A DNA stretch of 64,000 nucleotides from CAIWHR01 sp963779805 (GTDB lineage: Bacteria; Pseudomonadota; Gammaproteobacteria; Burkholderiales; Casimicrobiaceae). Below the pieces are notes generated by a model. That model searched no databases. It worked only from the letters and a program-made list of their open reading frames with translations, and was not told the origin of the DNA. This document shows, piece after piece, positions 36,601-47,580 of this stretch. Position numbers and translations under genes: made by a program. The stretch lies in assembly GCA_963779805.1 (NCBI GenBank), contig CAVZZN010000006.1:288925-352924 (forward strand), in the 5' to 3' direction. The first letter of the stretch is position 1. Each line of letters starts with the position of its first letter.

Positions 36601-39600
36601 CGGTGACGTTCGCGCGCCGGCGAGACGACGGCGGCAGCGCGATCACGAGCTACACGGCGACATCGAGCCCGGGCAACGTCAGCGCGAGCTGCACCGCGCC
36701 GTGCACGTCGATCACGGTGACCGGACTCACCAACGGCACCGCGTACACCTTCACGGTGATCGCGACCAACGGCGTGGGCACCGGACCCGCGTCGACGCCA
36801 TCGAATGCGGTGACGCCGGCCACGGTGCCCGGCGCGCCGACCGGCGTGAGCGCGACGGCGGGCGACTGCGCAGGCGACGGTGACGCTTCACGCGCCGGCA
36901 GACAACGGCGGCAGTGCGATCACGAGCTACACCGCGACGTCGAATCCCGGGCAATCTCACCGCGAGCTGCACCGCGCCGTGCACGTCGATCACCGTCACC
37001 GGACTCACCCACGGCACGGCGTACACCTTCACGGTGACCGCGACCAATGCCATCGGCACCGGACCCGCATCGGCGGCATCGAACGCAGTGACGCCGATCA
37101 CGGTGCCGGGCGCGCCGACCAGCGTCAGTGCGACGGCGGGCACTGCGCAGGCGACGGTGACGTTCGCGCGCCGGCAGACAACGGCGGCAGCGCGATCACG
37201 ACGCTACACGGCGACGTCGAACCCGGGCAATCTCACCGCGAGCTGCACCGCGCCGTGCACGTCGATCACGGTCACCGGGCTCAGCACGACACGGCGTACA
37301 CCTTCACGGTGACCGCGACCAATGCCATCGGCACCGGACCCGCGTCGGCGGCATCGAACGCGGTGACCCCGACCACGGTGCCCGGCGCGCCGACCGGCGT
37401 GAGCGCGACGGCGGGCACTGCGCAGGCGACGGTGACGTTCATCGCGCCGGCAGACAACGGCGGCAGCGCGATCACGACGCTACACGGCGACGTCGAGCCC
37501 CGGCAATCTCACCGCGAGCTGCACCGCGCCGTGCACGTCGATCACGGTGACCGGACTCAGCCAACGGCACGGCGTACACCTTCACGGTGACCGCGACCAA
37601 CGCCGTCGGCACCGGACCCGCGTCGGCGCCATCGAACGCGGTGACGCCGACCGACGGTGCCCGGCGCGCCGACCGGCGTCAGCGCGACGGCGGGGACTGC
37701 GCAGGCGACGGTGACGCTTCACGCGCGCCGGCAGACAACGGCGGCAGCGCGATCACGAGCTACACGGCGACGTCGAGTCCGGGCAACGTGACCGCGAGCT
37801 GCACGGCGCCGTGCACGTCGATCACGGTGACCGGGCTCAGCCAACGGCACGGCGTACACCTTCACGGTGACCGCGACCAATGCCATCGGCACCGGACCCG
37901 CATCGACGGCGTCGAACGCGGTGACGCCGATCACGGTGCCGGGCGCGCCGACCAGCGTCAGCGCGACGGCGCGGCACCGCGCAGGCGACGGTGACGTTCA
38001 GCGCGCCGGCAGACAACGGCGGCAGTGCGATCACGAGCTACACGGCGACGTCGAATCCGGGCAACGTCAGCGCGAGCTGCACGGCGCCGTGCACGTCGAT
38101 CACGGTGACCGGGCTCACCCACCACGGCGTACACCTTCACGGTGACCGCGACCAACGCCATCGGCACCGGACCCGCGTCGAGCGCCGTCGAACGCGGTGA
38201 CGCCGACCACGGTGCCGGGTGCGCCGACCGGCGTCAGCGCGACGGCGGGCACTGCGCAGGCGACGGTGACGTTTCACGCCGCCGGCCGACAACGGCGGCA
38301 GCGCGATCACGAGGTACACGGCGACGTCGAATCCCGGCAATTTCACGGCGAGCTGCACCGCGCCGTGCACGTCGATCACGGTGACCGGGCTCACCCACGC
38401 ACGGCGTACACCTTCACGGTGACCGCGACCAACGCGATCGGCACCGGACCGGCATCGTCGCCGTCGAACGCGGTGACGCCGATCACGGTGCCAGGCGCGC
38501 CGACCGGCGTGAGCGCGACGGCGGGCACCGCGCAGGCGACGGTGACGTTCACGGCGCCGGCAGACAACGGCGGCAGCGCGATCACGAGCTACACGGCGAC
38601 GTCGAGTCCCGGCAATCTCACGGCGAGCTGCACGGCGCCGTGCACGTCGATCACGGTGACCGGGCTCACCACACCAGGCGTACACCTTCACGGTGACCGC
38701 GACCAATGCCATCGGCACCGGACCGGCGTCGGCGGCGTCGAACGCGGTGACGCCGACCACGGTGCCGGGTGCGCCGACCGGCGTCAGTGCGACCGGCGGG
38801 CACTGCGCAGGCGACGGTGACGTTCACGGCGCCGGCGGACAACGGCGGCAGCGCGATCACGACGTACACGGCGACGTCGAGTCCCGGCAATTTCACCGCG
38901 AGCTGCACCGCGCCGTGCACGTCGATCACGGTGACCGGGCTCACGCCACCACGGCGTACACCTTCACGGTGACCGCGACCAATGCCATCGGCACCGGACC
39001 GGCGTCGACGGCGTCGAACGCGGTGACCCCGACCACGGTGCCCGGCGCGCCGACCGGCGTGAGTGCGACGCGCGGGCACCGCGCAGGCGACGGTGACCTT
39101 CACGCGCGCCGGCAGACAACGGCGGCAGCGCGATCACGACGCTACACGGCGACGTCGAGCCCGGGCAACGTGACGCGCGAGCTGCACGGCGCCGTGCACG
39201 TCGATCACGGTGACCGGCCTCACGCACCACGGCGTACACCTTCACGGTGACCGCGACCAATGCCATCGGCACCGGACCGGCGTCGGCGCCATCGAACGCG
39301 GTGACCCCGACCACGGTGCCCGGTGCGCCGACCGGCGTGAGCGCGACGGCGGGCGACCGCGCAGGCGACGGTGACGTTCACTGCGCCGGCAGACAACGGC
39401 GGCAGCGCGATCACGACGTACACGGCGACGTCGAGTCCCGGCAATCTCACCGCGAGCTGCACCGCGCCGTGCACGTCGATCACGGTGACCGGCCTCACCC
39501 ACACGGCGTACACCTTCACGGTGACCGCGACCAATGGCGTCGGCACCGGACCCGCGTCGGCGGCGTCGAACGCGGTGACCCCGATCACGGTGCCGCGGTG

Positions 39601-42600
39601 CACCGACCGGCGTGAGCGCGACGGCGGGCATTGCGCAGGCGACGGTGACGTTCACGCCGCCGGCAGACAACGGCGGCAGCGCGATCACGCAATTACACGG
39701 CGACCTCGAATCCGGGCAACGTGAGCGCGAGCTGCACCGCGCCGTGCACGTCGATCACGGTGACCGGCCTCACCCACCAGGCGTACACGTTCACGGTGAC
39801 CGCGACCAATGCGATCGGCACCGGACCCGCATCGGCGCCGTCGAACGCGGTGAGCCCGACGCACGGTCCCGGGTGCGCCGACCAACGTCACGGCCACCTT
39901 CGGCAACACGCAGGCGACGGTCACGTTCACGCCGCCGGCCGACGATGGCGGCAGTGCGATCACGAGCTACACCGCGACGTCGAATCCCGGCAACTTCACC
40001 GCGAGCTGCACCGCGCCGTGCACGTCGATCACGGTGACCGGGCTCACCAACGGCACGTCGTACACCTTCACCGTCACCGCGACGAACGGCGTCGGCACCG
40101 GGCCCGGCATCGGCTCCGTCGAACGCCGTCACGCCGGCCACCGTGCCGGACGCGCCGACTGCGGTCAGCGCGAGCCCGGCCGACAGCTCGGCCGTCGTCA
40201 CCTTCACGCCGCCCGCCGCCAACGGCGGCAGCCCGGTGACGAGCTTCACCGCGACCTCGAGCCCCGGCAGCGTGACCGGCACGTGCACGGCACCGTGCAC
40301 CACGATCACGGTGACCGGCCTCACGAACGGGATTTCGTACACGTTCACCGTCACGGCCACGAATGCCGCCGGCACCGGCCCCGCATCGGCGCCGTCGAAC
40401 AGCATCATGCCGGGGCCGGCCCCGGATGCGCCGTCGGGCGTGTCCGCCACGGCCGGCAATGCCCAGGCCTACGTCACTTTCGCGGTGCCCGCGAGCGGCG
40501 CGAATCCGGTGACGGGCTACGTGGTCGTGTCCAATCCCGCGGGCGGCGTGGACACCAATGCCGGGGCGAGCGTCACGAAGCACGTGCTCACCGGCCTCGC
40601 CAACGGCATCGACTACACGTTCACGGTCACCGCCACGAACATCGTCGGCACGAGTCCGGCATCGTCGCCGTCGAACACCGTCACGCCGGCGACGGCGCTC
40701 GCGGTGCTCGACGGTGCACACGTGCGTGCCGGCTCGCTGCACACCTGCGCCGCGATGACCGGCGGCGACATGCGCTGCTGGGGCGACAGCACCTACGGCC
40801 AGATCGGCGACGGAACACGCAATACACGCGTGACGCCGGCGAAGGTGTCCGGCCTCTCGGGCGTGACGGCCATCGGCGTGGGTGCCGGCCACACGTGCAC
40901 GGTCGACAACGGCGGCGCCGTCCTGTGCTGGGGCGCCAACGACAGCGGCCAGCTCGGCACCGGCGACTTCGGCACGTACATCGCGCCCACCCAGGTGAGT
41001 GGCATCGCCAGCGGCGCAACCGCGGTGGCCCTCGGGGCGTCCCACACGTGTGCCCTGATGAACAACGGTGCGGTGACGTGCTGGGGCAGCAATTCGCGCG
41101 GCCAGCTCGGCAGCACGTCGGGTCAATTCAGCACGACGCCGATCGAGTACACCAGCCTCGGCACCGGCATCACGGCGATCGCCACCGGCAGCGAGCACAC
41201 CTGCGCGATCGGCCCGCTCGGCGGCATCGCGTGCTGGGGTCGCGGCGCGGAAGGCGAGATCGGCGACGGCACCACCAACGACGGCCCCACGGCACGACGC
41301 GTCATCGGCATGACGAGCGGGATCGCGGCGATCACCGCGGGGCTGCTGCACACGTGCGGCCTCACCAACGCCGGTGCGGTGAAATGCTGGGGCGACAACA
41401 CCACCGGCCAGCTTGGCGACGGCAGCACTACGCGCCGCGTGACGCCCGTGCCCGTGACCGGTCTCGCGAGCGGCATCTCGGCGATCGCCGCCGGCGCGTG
41501 GCACACCTGCGCGCTGACGAACCCGGGCGGCGTGGTGTGCTGGGGCGACAATTCGGCGGGCCAGCTCGGCGACAACTCCCTCACGCAGCGCACGACCCCG
41601 GTGCCGGTGGTGGGGCTCGACAGCGGCGTCGTCTCGATCGCTGCCGGCGACTATCACACGTGTGCCGTCCTCAACACGGGCGAGGTGCGGTGCTGGGGCA
41701 GCAACGGCCACGGCCAGCTCGGCGATCGTTCCGCCGACGATACGTGGACGCCCGTCGGCGTGCTGGCGGGGACGCCGGGCGCGCCCACGAACGTCGCCGC
41801 CAGCCCCGGCAACGCGCAGGCGCAGGTGACGTTCGTGCCGCCGACCGACGACGGCGACAGCCCGATCCTGGGCTACAGCGTGACGTCGTCGCCTGCGGGC
41901 GGCGTCGACTCCGGTGCCGGCACCACCTCGACGACGCGCACGATCTCCGGCCTCCACAACGGCACCACGTACACGTTCCGGGTGACGGCGACCAACGCCA
42001 TCGGCGCGGGCACGATCTCCGCGGCGTCGAATCCGATCGTCCCGACGGCAGGGTCCGTGGTCGCGCCCACGACCACATCGCTTGCGAGCTCGGCCAACCC
42101 GGCGAGCGTCGGGTCGAGCGTGACGTTCACGGCAACCGTCACCGGCACGGCACCGACCGGAACCGTTCAGTTCCTGGACGGCGCGAGCGCCATCTCGGGC
42201 TGTACCGCCATTGCGCTCGCCGGCACTGGCGACTCGAAGACGGCCGCGTGCAGCACCGCAGCCCTGGCGATCGGCACCCACTCGATCACCGCGACCTACG
42301 GCGGCGATGCAGGCAACGCGGTGTCGACCAGCAATTCGGTTTCGCAGGTGATCGATCCGCCGTCGATGTCGTTCGCCAATCTCGGCTTCGAAACACCGGA
42401 CCTCGGCGGGTCGTACCAATACGCGCCGGCCGGAGCGGGATGGGTGTTCACCGGGCGCGACCGGCATCTCCGGCAACGGCACCGCTTTCACCAGCGGCAA
42501 TCCGGCGGCCCCCGAAGGCGTGCAGGTGGGCTTCATCCAGGACACGGGCGGCATCGGCCAGACGGCCACGTTCGCTTCGGGCCAGTACGTCGTGAGCTTC

Positions 42601-45600
42601 AGGGCGGCGCAGCGCGGCAACGTTCAGGCGGGCACGCAGGTGCTGCAGGTGCTGGTGGACGGCGTCAACGTCGGCCAGTTCCAGCCGCCGGGAACCGCGT
42701 ATACGCTGTACCAGACACCGTCGTTCAGCGTGGCGAGCGGCGACCACACGGTGCAGATCGTCGGCGTCGGGACCGGCAGCGACTTCACCGCCTTCGTCGA
42801 CGACGTGCAGATCGGCACCGCCGAGCGCCATCGCCTCCACGTCGACGGCGCTGTCGAGCTCGGCGAACCCGGCAGCCTTCGGCGCCACGGTCGGCTTGAC
42901 CGCGACGGTGACCGGCTCCGCGCCGACGGGCAACGTGCAGTTCTTCGATGGCGGCGCGGCCCTCGCCGGCTGCAACTCCATCGTGCTGAGCGGCACGGGC
43001 AACGCGAAGACCGCCACGTGCCTGACGACGAGCCTCGCGGTCGGTACGCACTCGATCACGGCGATCTACTCGGGCGACGCGGGCAACGGGGCATCGAGCA
43101 GCAGCACGCTCGCGCAGACCATCACTGCGCCGGCATCGTTCGGCAATCTCGGGTTCGAGACGCCGGCGCTGTCGGGTGGCTATCAGTACGCTCCCGACGG
43201 CGCGTCGTGGACCTTCACCGGCCCGGCCGGCATCGCGGGCAACGGCAACGCATTCACCGGCGGCAATCCTGCGGCACCGCAAGGCGTGCAGGTGGGCTTC
43301 ATCCAGGTGACGGGGCGCATCGGCCAGGCGGCGACTCTGTCGTCCGGCCAGTACTACGTCGGCTTCCGGGCGGCGCAGCGCGGCAGCGGGCAATCCGGCG
43401 TGCAGGTGATCGACGTGCTGCTCGACGGCGCCCTGATCGGGCAGTTCCAGCCGGGCAGCTCGTCGTACGTGTTCTACCAGACGCCGGTGTTCACGATCAC
43501 GTCCGCCGGCGGGCACCTGGTCGAGCTGGTGGGTGCCGGGAGCGGCAGCGACTACACCGCACTGATCGACGACGTGCGCATCGCCACGCCGGAGATTTCC
43601 TCCAGCACCACCGCCCTCGCGAGCTCGTCGAACCCCGCACCCGCGGGATCGAGCGTCACGTTGACCGCCACCGTGACGGGGACGACGCCCACGGGCACGG
43701 TGCAGTTCTCCGAAGCCGGCGTGGCGATTCCGGGTTGCGAAGCGGTCGCGCTCGTCGGCGGCGGCAACAGCACGACGGCCGCGTGCACGACCGCGGGCCT
43801 CGCGATGGGGTCGCATGCGATCACCGCCATCTACGACGGCGACGCATCGAACGGCGCCTCGAGCAGCAGCGTGCTCTCGCAAACGATTTCCGCGGCCGCC
43901 GCCTTCGGCAATCTCGGCTTCGAGACGCCCGGGCTCGCGGGCGCGTTCCAGTACGCGCCGGCGGGCGCCTCGTGGACGTTCAGCACGGGGGCCGGCATCG
44001 CGGGCAACGGCAGCGCGTTCACGAGCGGCAACGCCGGCCGCGCCGGAAGGCGTGCAGCAGGCGTTCCTGCAGATGACGGGACGCGTCGGCCAGACGGCGA
44101 CGCTCGCGTCCGGCCAGTACGTGGTGGGGTTCCAGGCGGCGCAGCGCGGCAACTATCAGGCGGGCACCCAGGTCGTGCAGGTGGTCGTGGACGGTGTGGC
44201 CGTCGGAGCGTTCCAGCCGGCAGGCAGCGCGTGGAGCTTCTACCAGACGCCGGCGTTCACCGCTCAACACCTCGGGCTCGCATACGATCGAGCTCGTCGG
44301 GGCGGGCACCGGCAGCGACTTCACCGCGCTCATCGACGACGTGCGGATCGGTGCGCCGGGTGCGCTGGCCTCGACGACGACGAGCGTGACGAGCTCCGCG
44401 AATCCTTCGGCGGCCGGCGACGGCGTGACGTTCACCGCGACGGTCGCGGGCGCGACGCCCACGGGCACCGTCGCGTTCACCGACAACGGGATCGCGATCC
44501 CGGGCTGCGCGACCGTCGCCCTCACGGGCAGCGGCAACAGCAGGACCGCAGCGTGCACGGCGAGCCTCGCTCTGGGCACGCACGCCATCAACGCGATGTA
44601 CTCGGGCGATGGCGCCAACGGCGCATCGAGCAGCAGTGCGCTGTCGCAAGCGGTGAACGCTTCCGCCGCGTTCGCCAATATGGGCTTCGAAACGCCCGGC
44701 CAGTCGGGCGGCTACCAATATGCACCGAGCGGAGCATCGTGGGTGTTCACGAACGGCGCGGGCATCACGGGCAATGGCAACGGCTTCACCAGCGGCAACC
44801 CCGCAGCGCCGGAAGGCGTGCAGGTCGCCTTCCTGCAGCTCAACGCAAGCCTCACCCAGACGGCGACCCTCGCGGCCGGTCAGTACGTGGTGAGCTTCCG
44901 CGCGGCGCAGCGCGGCAACTGGCAGGCCGGAACGCAGGTCGTGCAGGTGCTCGTCGACGGCAACAGCGTCGGCCAGTATCAGGCGCCGGGCAGCGCGTTC
45001 ACCGCCTACGAGACGGCCGCGTTCAATGTCGCAAGCTCCGGCGCGCACACGCTCGAGCTCGTCGGTGCCGGCAGCGGCAGCGACTACACGGGCTTCGTCG
45101 ACGACGTGCGGATCGGACCCGCGCGCGCCGCCACCACGACCGCGGTGACGAGCTCCGCCAATCCGGCGACGTTCGGCGCCGCCGTGACGCTCACCGCAAC
45201 GGTCACCGGCAGCGCGCCCACGGGCCTGGTGCAGTTCGCCGACAACGGCGCCGCGATCGCGGGCTGCACGGCGATCGCGCTCGCCGGTGGCGGCAACACG
45301 CCGACCGCAGCGTGCACGACGTCGGTGCTCGCGATCGGCACGCACGCGATCACCGCCACCTACGGCGGCGACGCGAGCAACGCCGGGTCGAACAGCACCG
45401 CGCTTTCGCAGGGCGTCGAAGCGGCGGCCGCGTTCGCCAACCTGGGCTTCGAGACGCCGAGCCTCGGCGGCGGGTATTCGTACGCGCCGGCTGGCGCAAC
45501 GTGGACGTTCGCCAATGGCGGCGGGATCTCCGGCAACGGCACGCCCTTCACGCTGGGCAATCCGCCGGCGCCCGAAGGCACGCAGGTCGGATTCGTGCAG

Positions 45601-46810
45601 CTCACCGGCACGATCGCGCAGACCGCAACGCTTGCCGCGGGTCAGTACACCGTGAGCTTCCAGGCGGCGCAGCGCAGCAACCTGCAGTCGGGCACTCAGA
45701 TCGTGCAGGTGCGCATGGATGGCAGCGACGGTCGGGCAGTACCAGCCGCCGGGAACGACGTACACGAGCTACCAGACGGCGACGTTCACGCTGAGCACGT
45801 CGGGTGCCCACACGCTCGAGCTCGTCGGCGTGGGTTCAGGCAGCGATTACACCGCGTTCATCGACGCGGTGAGCATCGCGGTGGCCGGGGCGCCCGCGAA
45901 GCTCGCCGGAAACGGCGCGCAGGCGACCGGACTGCCGCGCGCAACCGACTTCGGCGGGCGCGGCAGCAGCGACGTCGTCTGCCGCCAGGACGGCACCGAT
46001 GCGGTGGCATTCTGGTCGCTGCAGACCGGCGACGCGCTTTGCACGTCCGCATTCTTCCGCGCGCCCGCCGGTGCGCAGTTCGTCGGCAGCGGCGATTTCG
46101 ACGGCGACGGCAAGGCCGATCTCCTGTGGCGCAACGCGGCCACCGGCGAGACCACGATCTGGTTCATGGACGGACGCACGATCGCGCGCACCGCTTCGTT
46201 CGCCACTGCGACGACGTGGAACGTGGCGGGGATCGGCGACGTCGATGGCGACCGTCGCGCCGACATCGTATGGCGCACTGCGAATGCCGGCGCGCTCACG
46301 ACGTGGTTCATGGAGGGCGCTTCGCACTCGCGCGAACGCACTTATGCGGCGCCGGAGGGTCGCGCCTTCGAGACGGTGGTCGACATCGACGGCGATCGCA
46401 CCGCAGACCTGCTGTGGCGCGATCCGCTCACCGGCGAGCTCGAGATCGCTTTCATGCAGGGTGGGGTACAGGTCGGGTCAGCGACGCTTCCCGCTGCGCT
46501 GGACGCGGAACTCGCCGCAACCGGCGACCTCGACGGCGACGGCACGACCGACCTCGTGTGGCGTGAGCGCACGAGCGGCAACGTCGACGTGTGGCTGACG
46601 GGCGACACGACAGGCGTCATGCGTGCCTCGCTTGCGGTGCCGCAGGGCTGGCAGCTCCTCGGCGCGGGCGACTTCGACGCCGACGGCAAGGACGACCTGC
46701 TCTGGCGCACGGCCGACGGCGGCATCGCGATCTCGTTCATGGACGGCGCCGCGATCGGCCGCACGCAGACGTTCGGCGTGCCGGCGGGATGGACGGTCGT
46801 CGCGCCGTAA
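33665..46810 (+). CDS. Giant exported repeat protein: RCC1x7, fn3x21, RCC1x7, fn3, (Ig-like/NLGFETP)x5, FG-GAP-like; many frameshifts
   Basis: About 4,380 codons. The signal peptide starts MFRACASGSTRRS, with hydrophobic core ALALVLALWSWALVAHA. It then has seven RCC1 repeats (type HTCALxxxGxVxCWGxNxxGQLGD), 21 fibronectin-III modules of about 93 residues, a second set of seven RCC1 repeats, one more fn3, five alternating Ig-like and 'NLGFETP' modules, and six FG-GAP-like repeats (type GDFDGDGKADLLWR) ending ...GWTVVAP at TAA. No true stop separates these blocks once single-base indels are bridged. Most indels are in the fn3 array; 40143-42450 is clean. I see no C-terminal secretion or anchor signal. 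A GTG 39 bases upstream is an alternative start; neither has a good ribosome binding site. Likely a surface or secreted adhesin. Confidence 0.75.
33788..34870 (+). repeat. First RCC1 block, seven repeats
   Basis: Seven units of about 50 codons, each with a histidine/tyrosine-rich (x)xCAL strand and CWGxNxxGQL strand, at roughly 33822, 33975, 34143, 34299, 34445, 34590 and 34741. Examples: YACALSSTAGLRCWGLNDRG and HTCALLGTGGVQCWGSNADG. Seven is the number needed to close an RCC1 beta-propeller. Each unit carries two cysteines, unlike eukaryotic RCC1 but common in secreted bacterial versions. Confidence 0.85.
34871..40690 (+). repeat. Array of 21 fibronectin type III modules, 19 nearly identical
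   Basis: DNA period is about 277-279 bp. The block CCGTGCACGTCGATCACGGT (CTAPCTSITVTGL in protein) recurs near 35310, 35590, 35870, 36150, 36430, 36707, 36985, 37260, 37538, 37815, 38095, 38370, 38645, 38920, 39200, 39475, 39750 and 40020, with a diverged copy near 40300. Each unit reads TxVPGAPTGVSATAGTAQAT..., ADNGGSAITSYTATS, then GTAYTFTVTATN. The first and last modules lack the CxxxC. Near-identity implies recent expansion by unequal recombination. Copy number may be misassembled. Confidence 0.88.
40705..41765 (+). repeat. Second RCC1 block, seven repeats
   Basis: Seven units at roughly 40729, 40880, 41035, 41190, 41340, 41490 and 41645, for example HTCAAMTGGDMRCWGDSTYG and HTCALTNPGGVVCWGDNSAG. 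All lie in one uninterrupted reading frame. A second complete seven-bladed propeller is predicted. Units of the two blocks are diverged from one another, unlike the fn3 array between them. Confidence 0.87.
42055..45890 (+). repeat. Five alternating Ig-like and 'NLGFETP' modules
   Basis: Period is about 760 bp. The Ig-like half (about 95 residues) runs from TTSLASSANPASVGSSVTFT to SITATYGGDAGNAVS. The second half (about 150 residues) starts NLGFETPDLGGSYQYAPAGA and continues GNPAAPEGVQVGFIQ, TATFASGQYVVSFRAAQRGN, LQVLVDG and GSDFTAFVDDVQIG. NLGFETP/NMGFETP starts fall near 42377, 43143, 43911, 44676 and 45438. The second module resembles bacterial carbohydrate-binding jelly rolls, but I cannot name a family. 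Confidence 0.8.
45900..46807 (+). repeat. C-terminal FG-GAP/VCBS-like repeats
   Basis: Six units of about 47 residues: DFGGRGSSDVVCRQ, GDFDGDGKADLLWRN, GDVDGDRRADIVWRT, DIDGDRTADLLWRD, GDLDGDGTTDLVWRE and GDFDADGKDDLLWRT. Each has a calcium-binding-loop-like D-x-D-x-D-x-x-D and an LLWR strand. They probably form one propeller at the protein's extreme C-terminus. Confidence 0.85.
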
Positions 46811-46836
46811 CGCCGACCGAGCGCGATGCGCGCGAC

Positions 46837-47580
46837 TCAGCGCTGCGGCTGCTGGCCGTACGTCCTGAACTGCTCGATGACGCCGTCCATTTCGGTCGTC
46901 GACAGCAGGACGGGCTCTCCGACCTGCAGCACGCGCCAGTACATCTCGGCGAGCGTTTCCACTTCCGCCGCGACGCGCAGCGCGTCGGCGGCGGAGTCGC
47001 CGAGCGCGATCGTGCCGTGATGCGCGAGCAGGCACGCCTTGCGCCCGGCGAGCGCCGCGACGGCAGCGTCGGCCAGCGCTTGCGTGCCGAAACGCGCGTA
47101 CGGCGCACACTGGATGTCGTGTCCGCCCGCCACGGCGACCATGTAGTGGAACGGCGGAATCGTGCGCCCGAGACACGCAAGCGTCGTCGCGAACATCGAG
47201 TGCGTGTGCACCACGGCCGCTGCGTCGGGCCGCGCCCGGTAGACGTCGGCGTGCAGGCGCCATTCCGACGAGGGCTTGCGCGCGCCTGCATCGCGTACGG
47301 TGCCGACGAGATCGATCGCAACGACGTCCTGCTCCGACGTCGCCTCGTAGTCCATGCCCGAAGGCGTGATCAGGAAACCGTCGAAACCGTCGGCACGAAG
47401 GCGCGTGCTGACATTGCCGGCGCGCCCGCGGTTGTTGCACGCAGCGTTCATCGCGCGGGCGGCGGTCACGACAGCGCGGCGAAGCCGGTCTTCGCCCTCG
47501 GGGCGGCCCTTCGGGCTCACTGGACTACCTTCGTGCTGCGCACTCCGGTATTCGCCCTCGGGGCGGCCCTTCCGGCTCAT
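46837..47580 (-). CDS. Class II aldolase/adducin family protein, likely sugar-phosphate aldolase
   Basis: Intact, 247 residues from the ATG at 47580, which overlaps the mtnA stop (ATGA). The zinc-site HTH is in AAVVHTHSMFATTLAC, and the third histidine in ACLLAHHGTIALGD. GNVSTRLRADGFLI-type text (GFLITPSGMDYEA) is the phosphate-binding part of L-fuculose-1-phosphate aldolase relatives. Adjacent to mtnA, it could be the aldolase of the DHAP shunt, cleaving 5-methylthioribulose-1-phosphate to DHAP and methylthioacetaldehyde, or methylthioribulose-phosphate dehydratase (mtnB) of the methionine salvage route. The N-terminus carries a repeated 20-residue insert absent from typical family members. 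An internal start at MNAACNN would omit it. Confidence 0.78.
   Translation of the reverse strand: MSRKGRPEGEYRSAQHEGSPVSPKGRPEGEDRLRRAVVTAARAMNAACNNRGRAGNVSTRLRADGFDGFLITPSGMDYEATSEQDVVAIDLVGTVRDAGARKPSSEWRLHADVYRARPDAAAVVHTHSMFATTLACLGRTIPPFHYMVAVAGGHDIQCAPYARFGTQALADAAVAALAGRKACLLAHHGTIALGDSAADALRVAAEVETLAEMYWRVLQVGEPVLLSTTEMDGVIEQFRTYGQQPQR
47491..47571 (-). repeat. Coding short repeat (KGRPEGE) pair in the aldolase N-terminus
   Basis: The 21-mer read on the plus strand as TTCGCCCTCGGGGCGGCCCT plus T occurs at 47491-47511 and again at 47551-47571, exactly 60 bases apart. It encodes KGRPEGE twice within a 20-residue period (KGRPEGEYRSAQHEGSPVSP). The short GCCC/GGGC hairpin potential and exact repetition resemble REP-like elements that insert in frame in some Burkholderiales proteins. 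Confidence 0.7.

Noticed and set aside
34871..40690. Regular repeats that could be taken for a CRISPR array or satellite DNA
   Set aside because: The period is about 279 bp with no short unique spacers, and the units translate to fn3 domains.
40074..42620. 848-codon minus-strand frame opposite the second RCC1 block
   Set aside because: Mirror of a highly repetitive GC-rich plus-strand gene; no motifs of its own.
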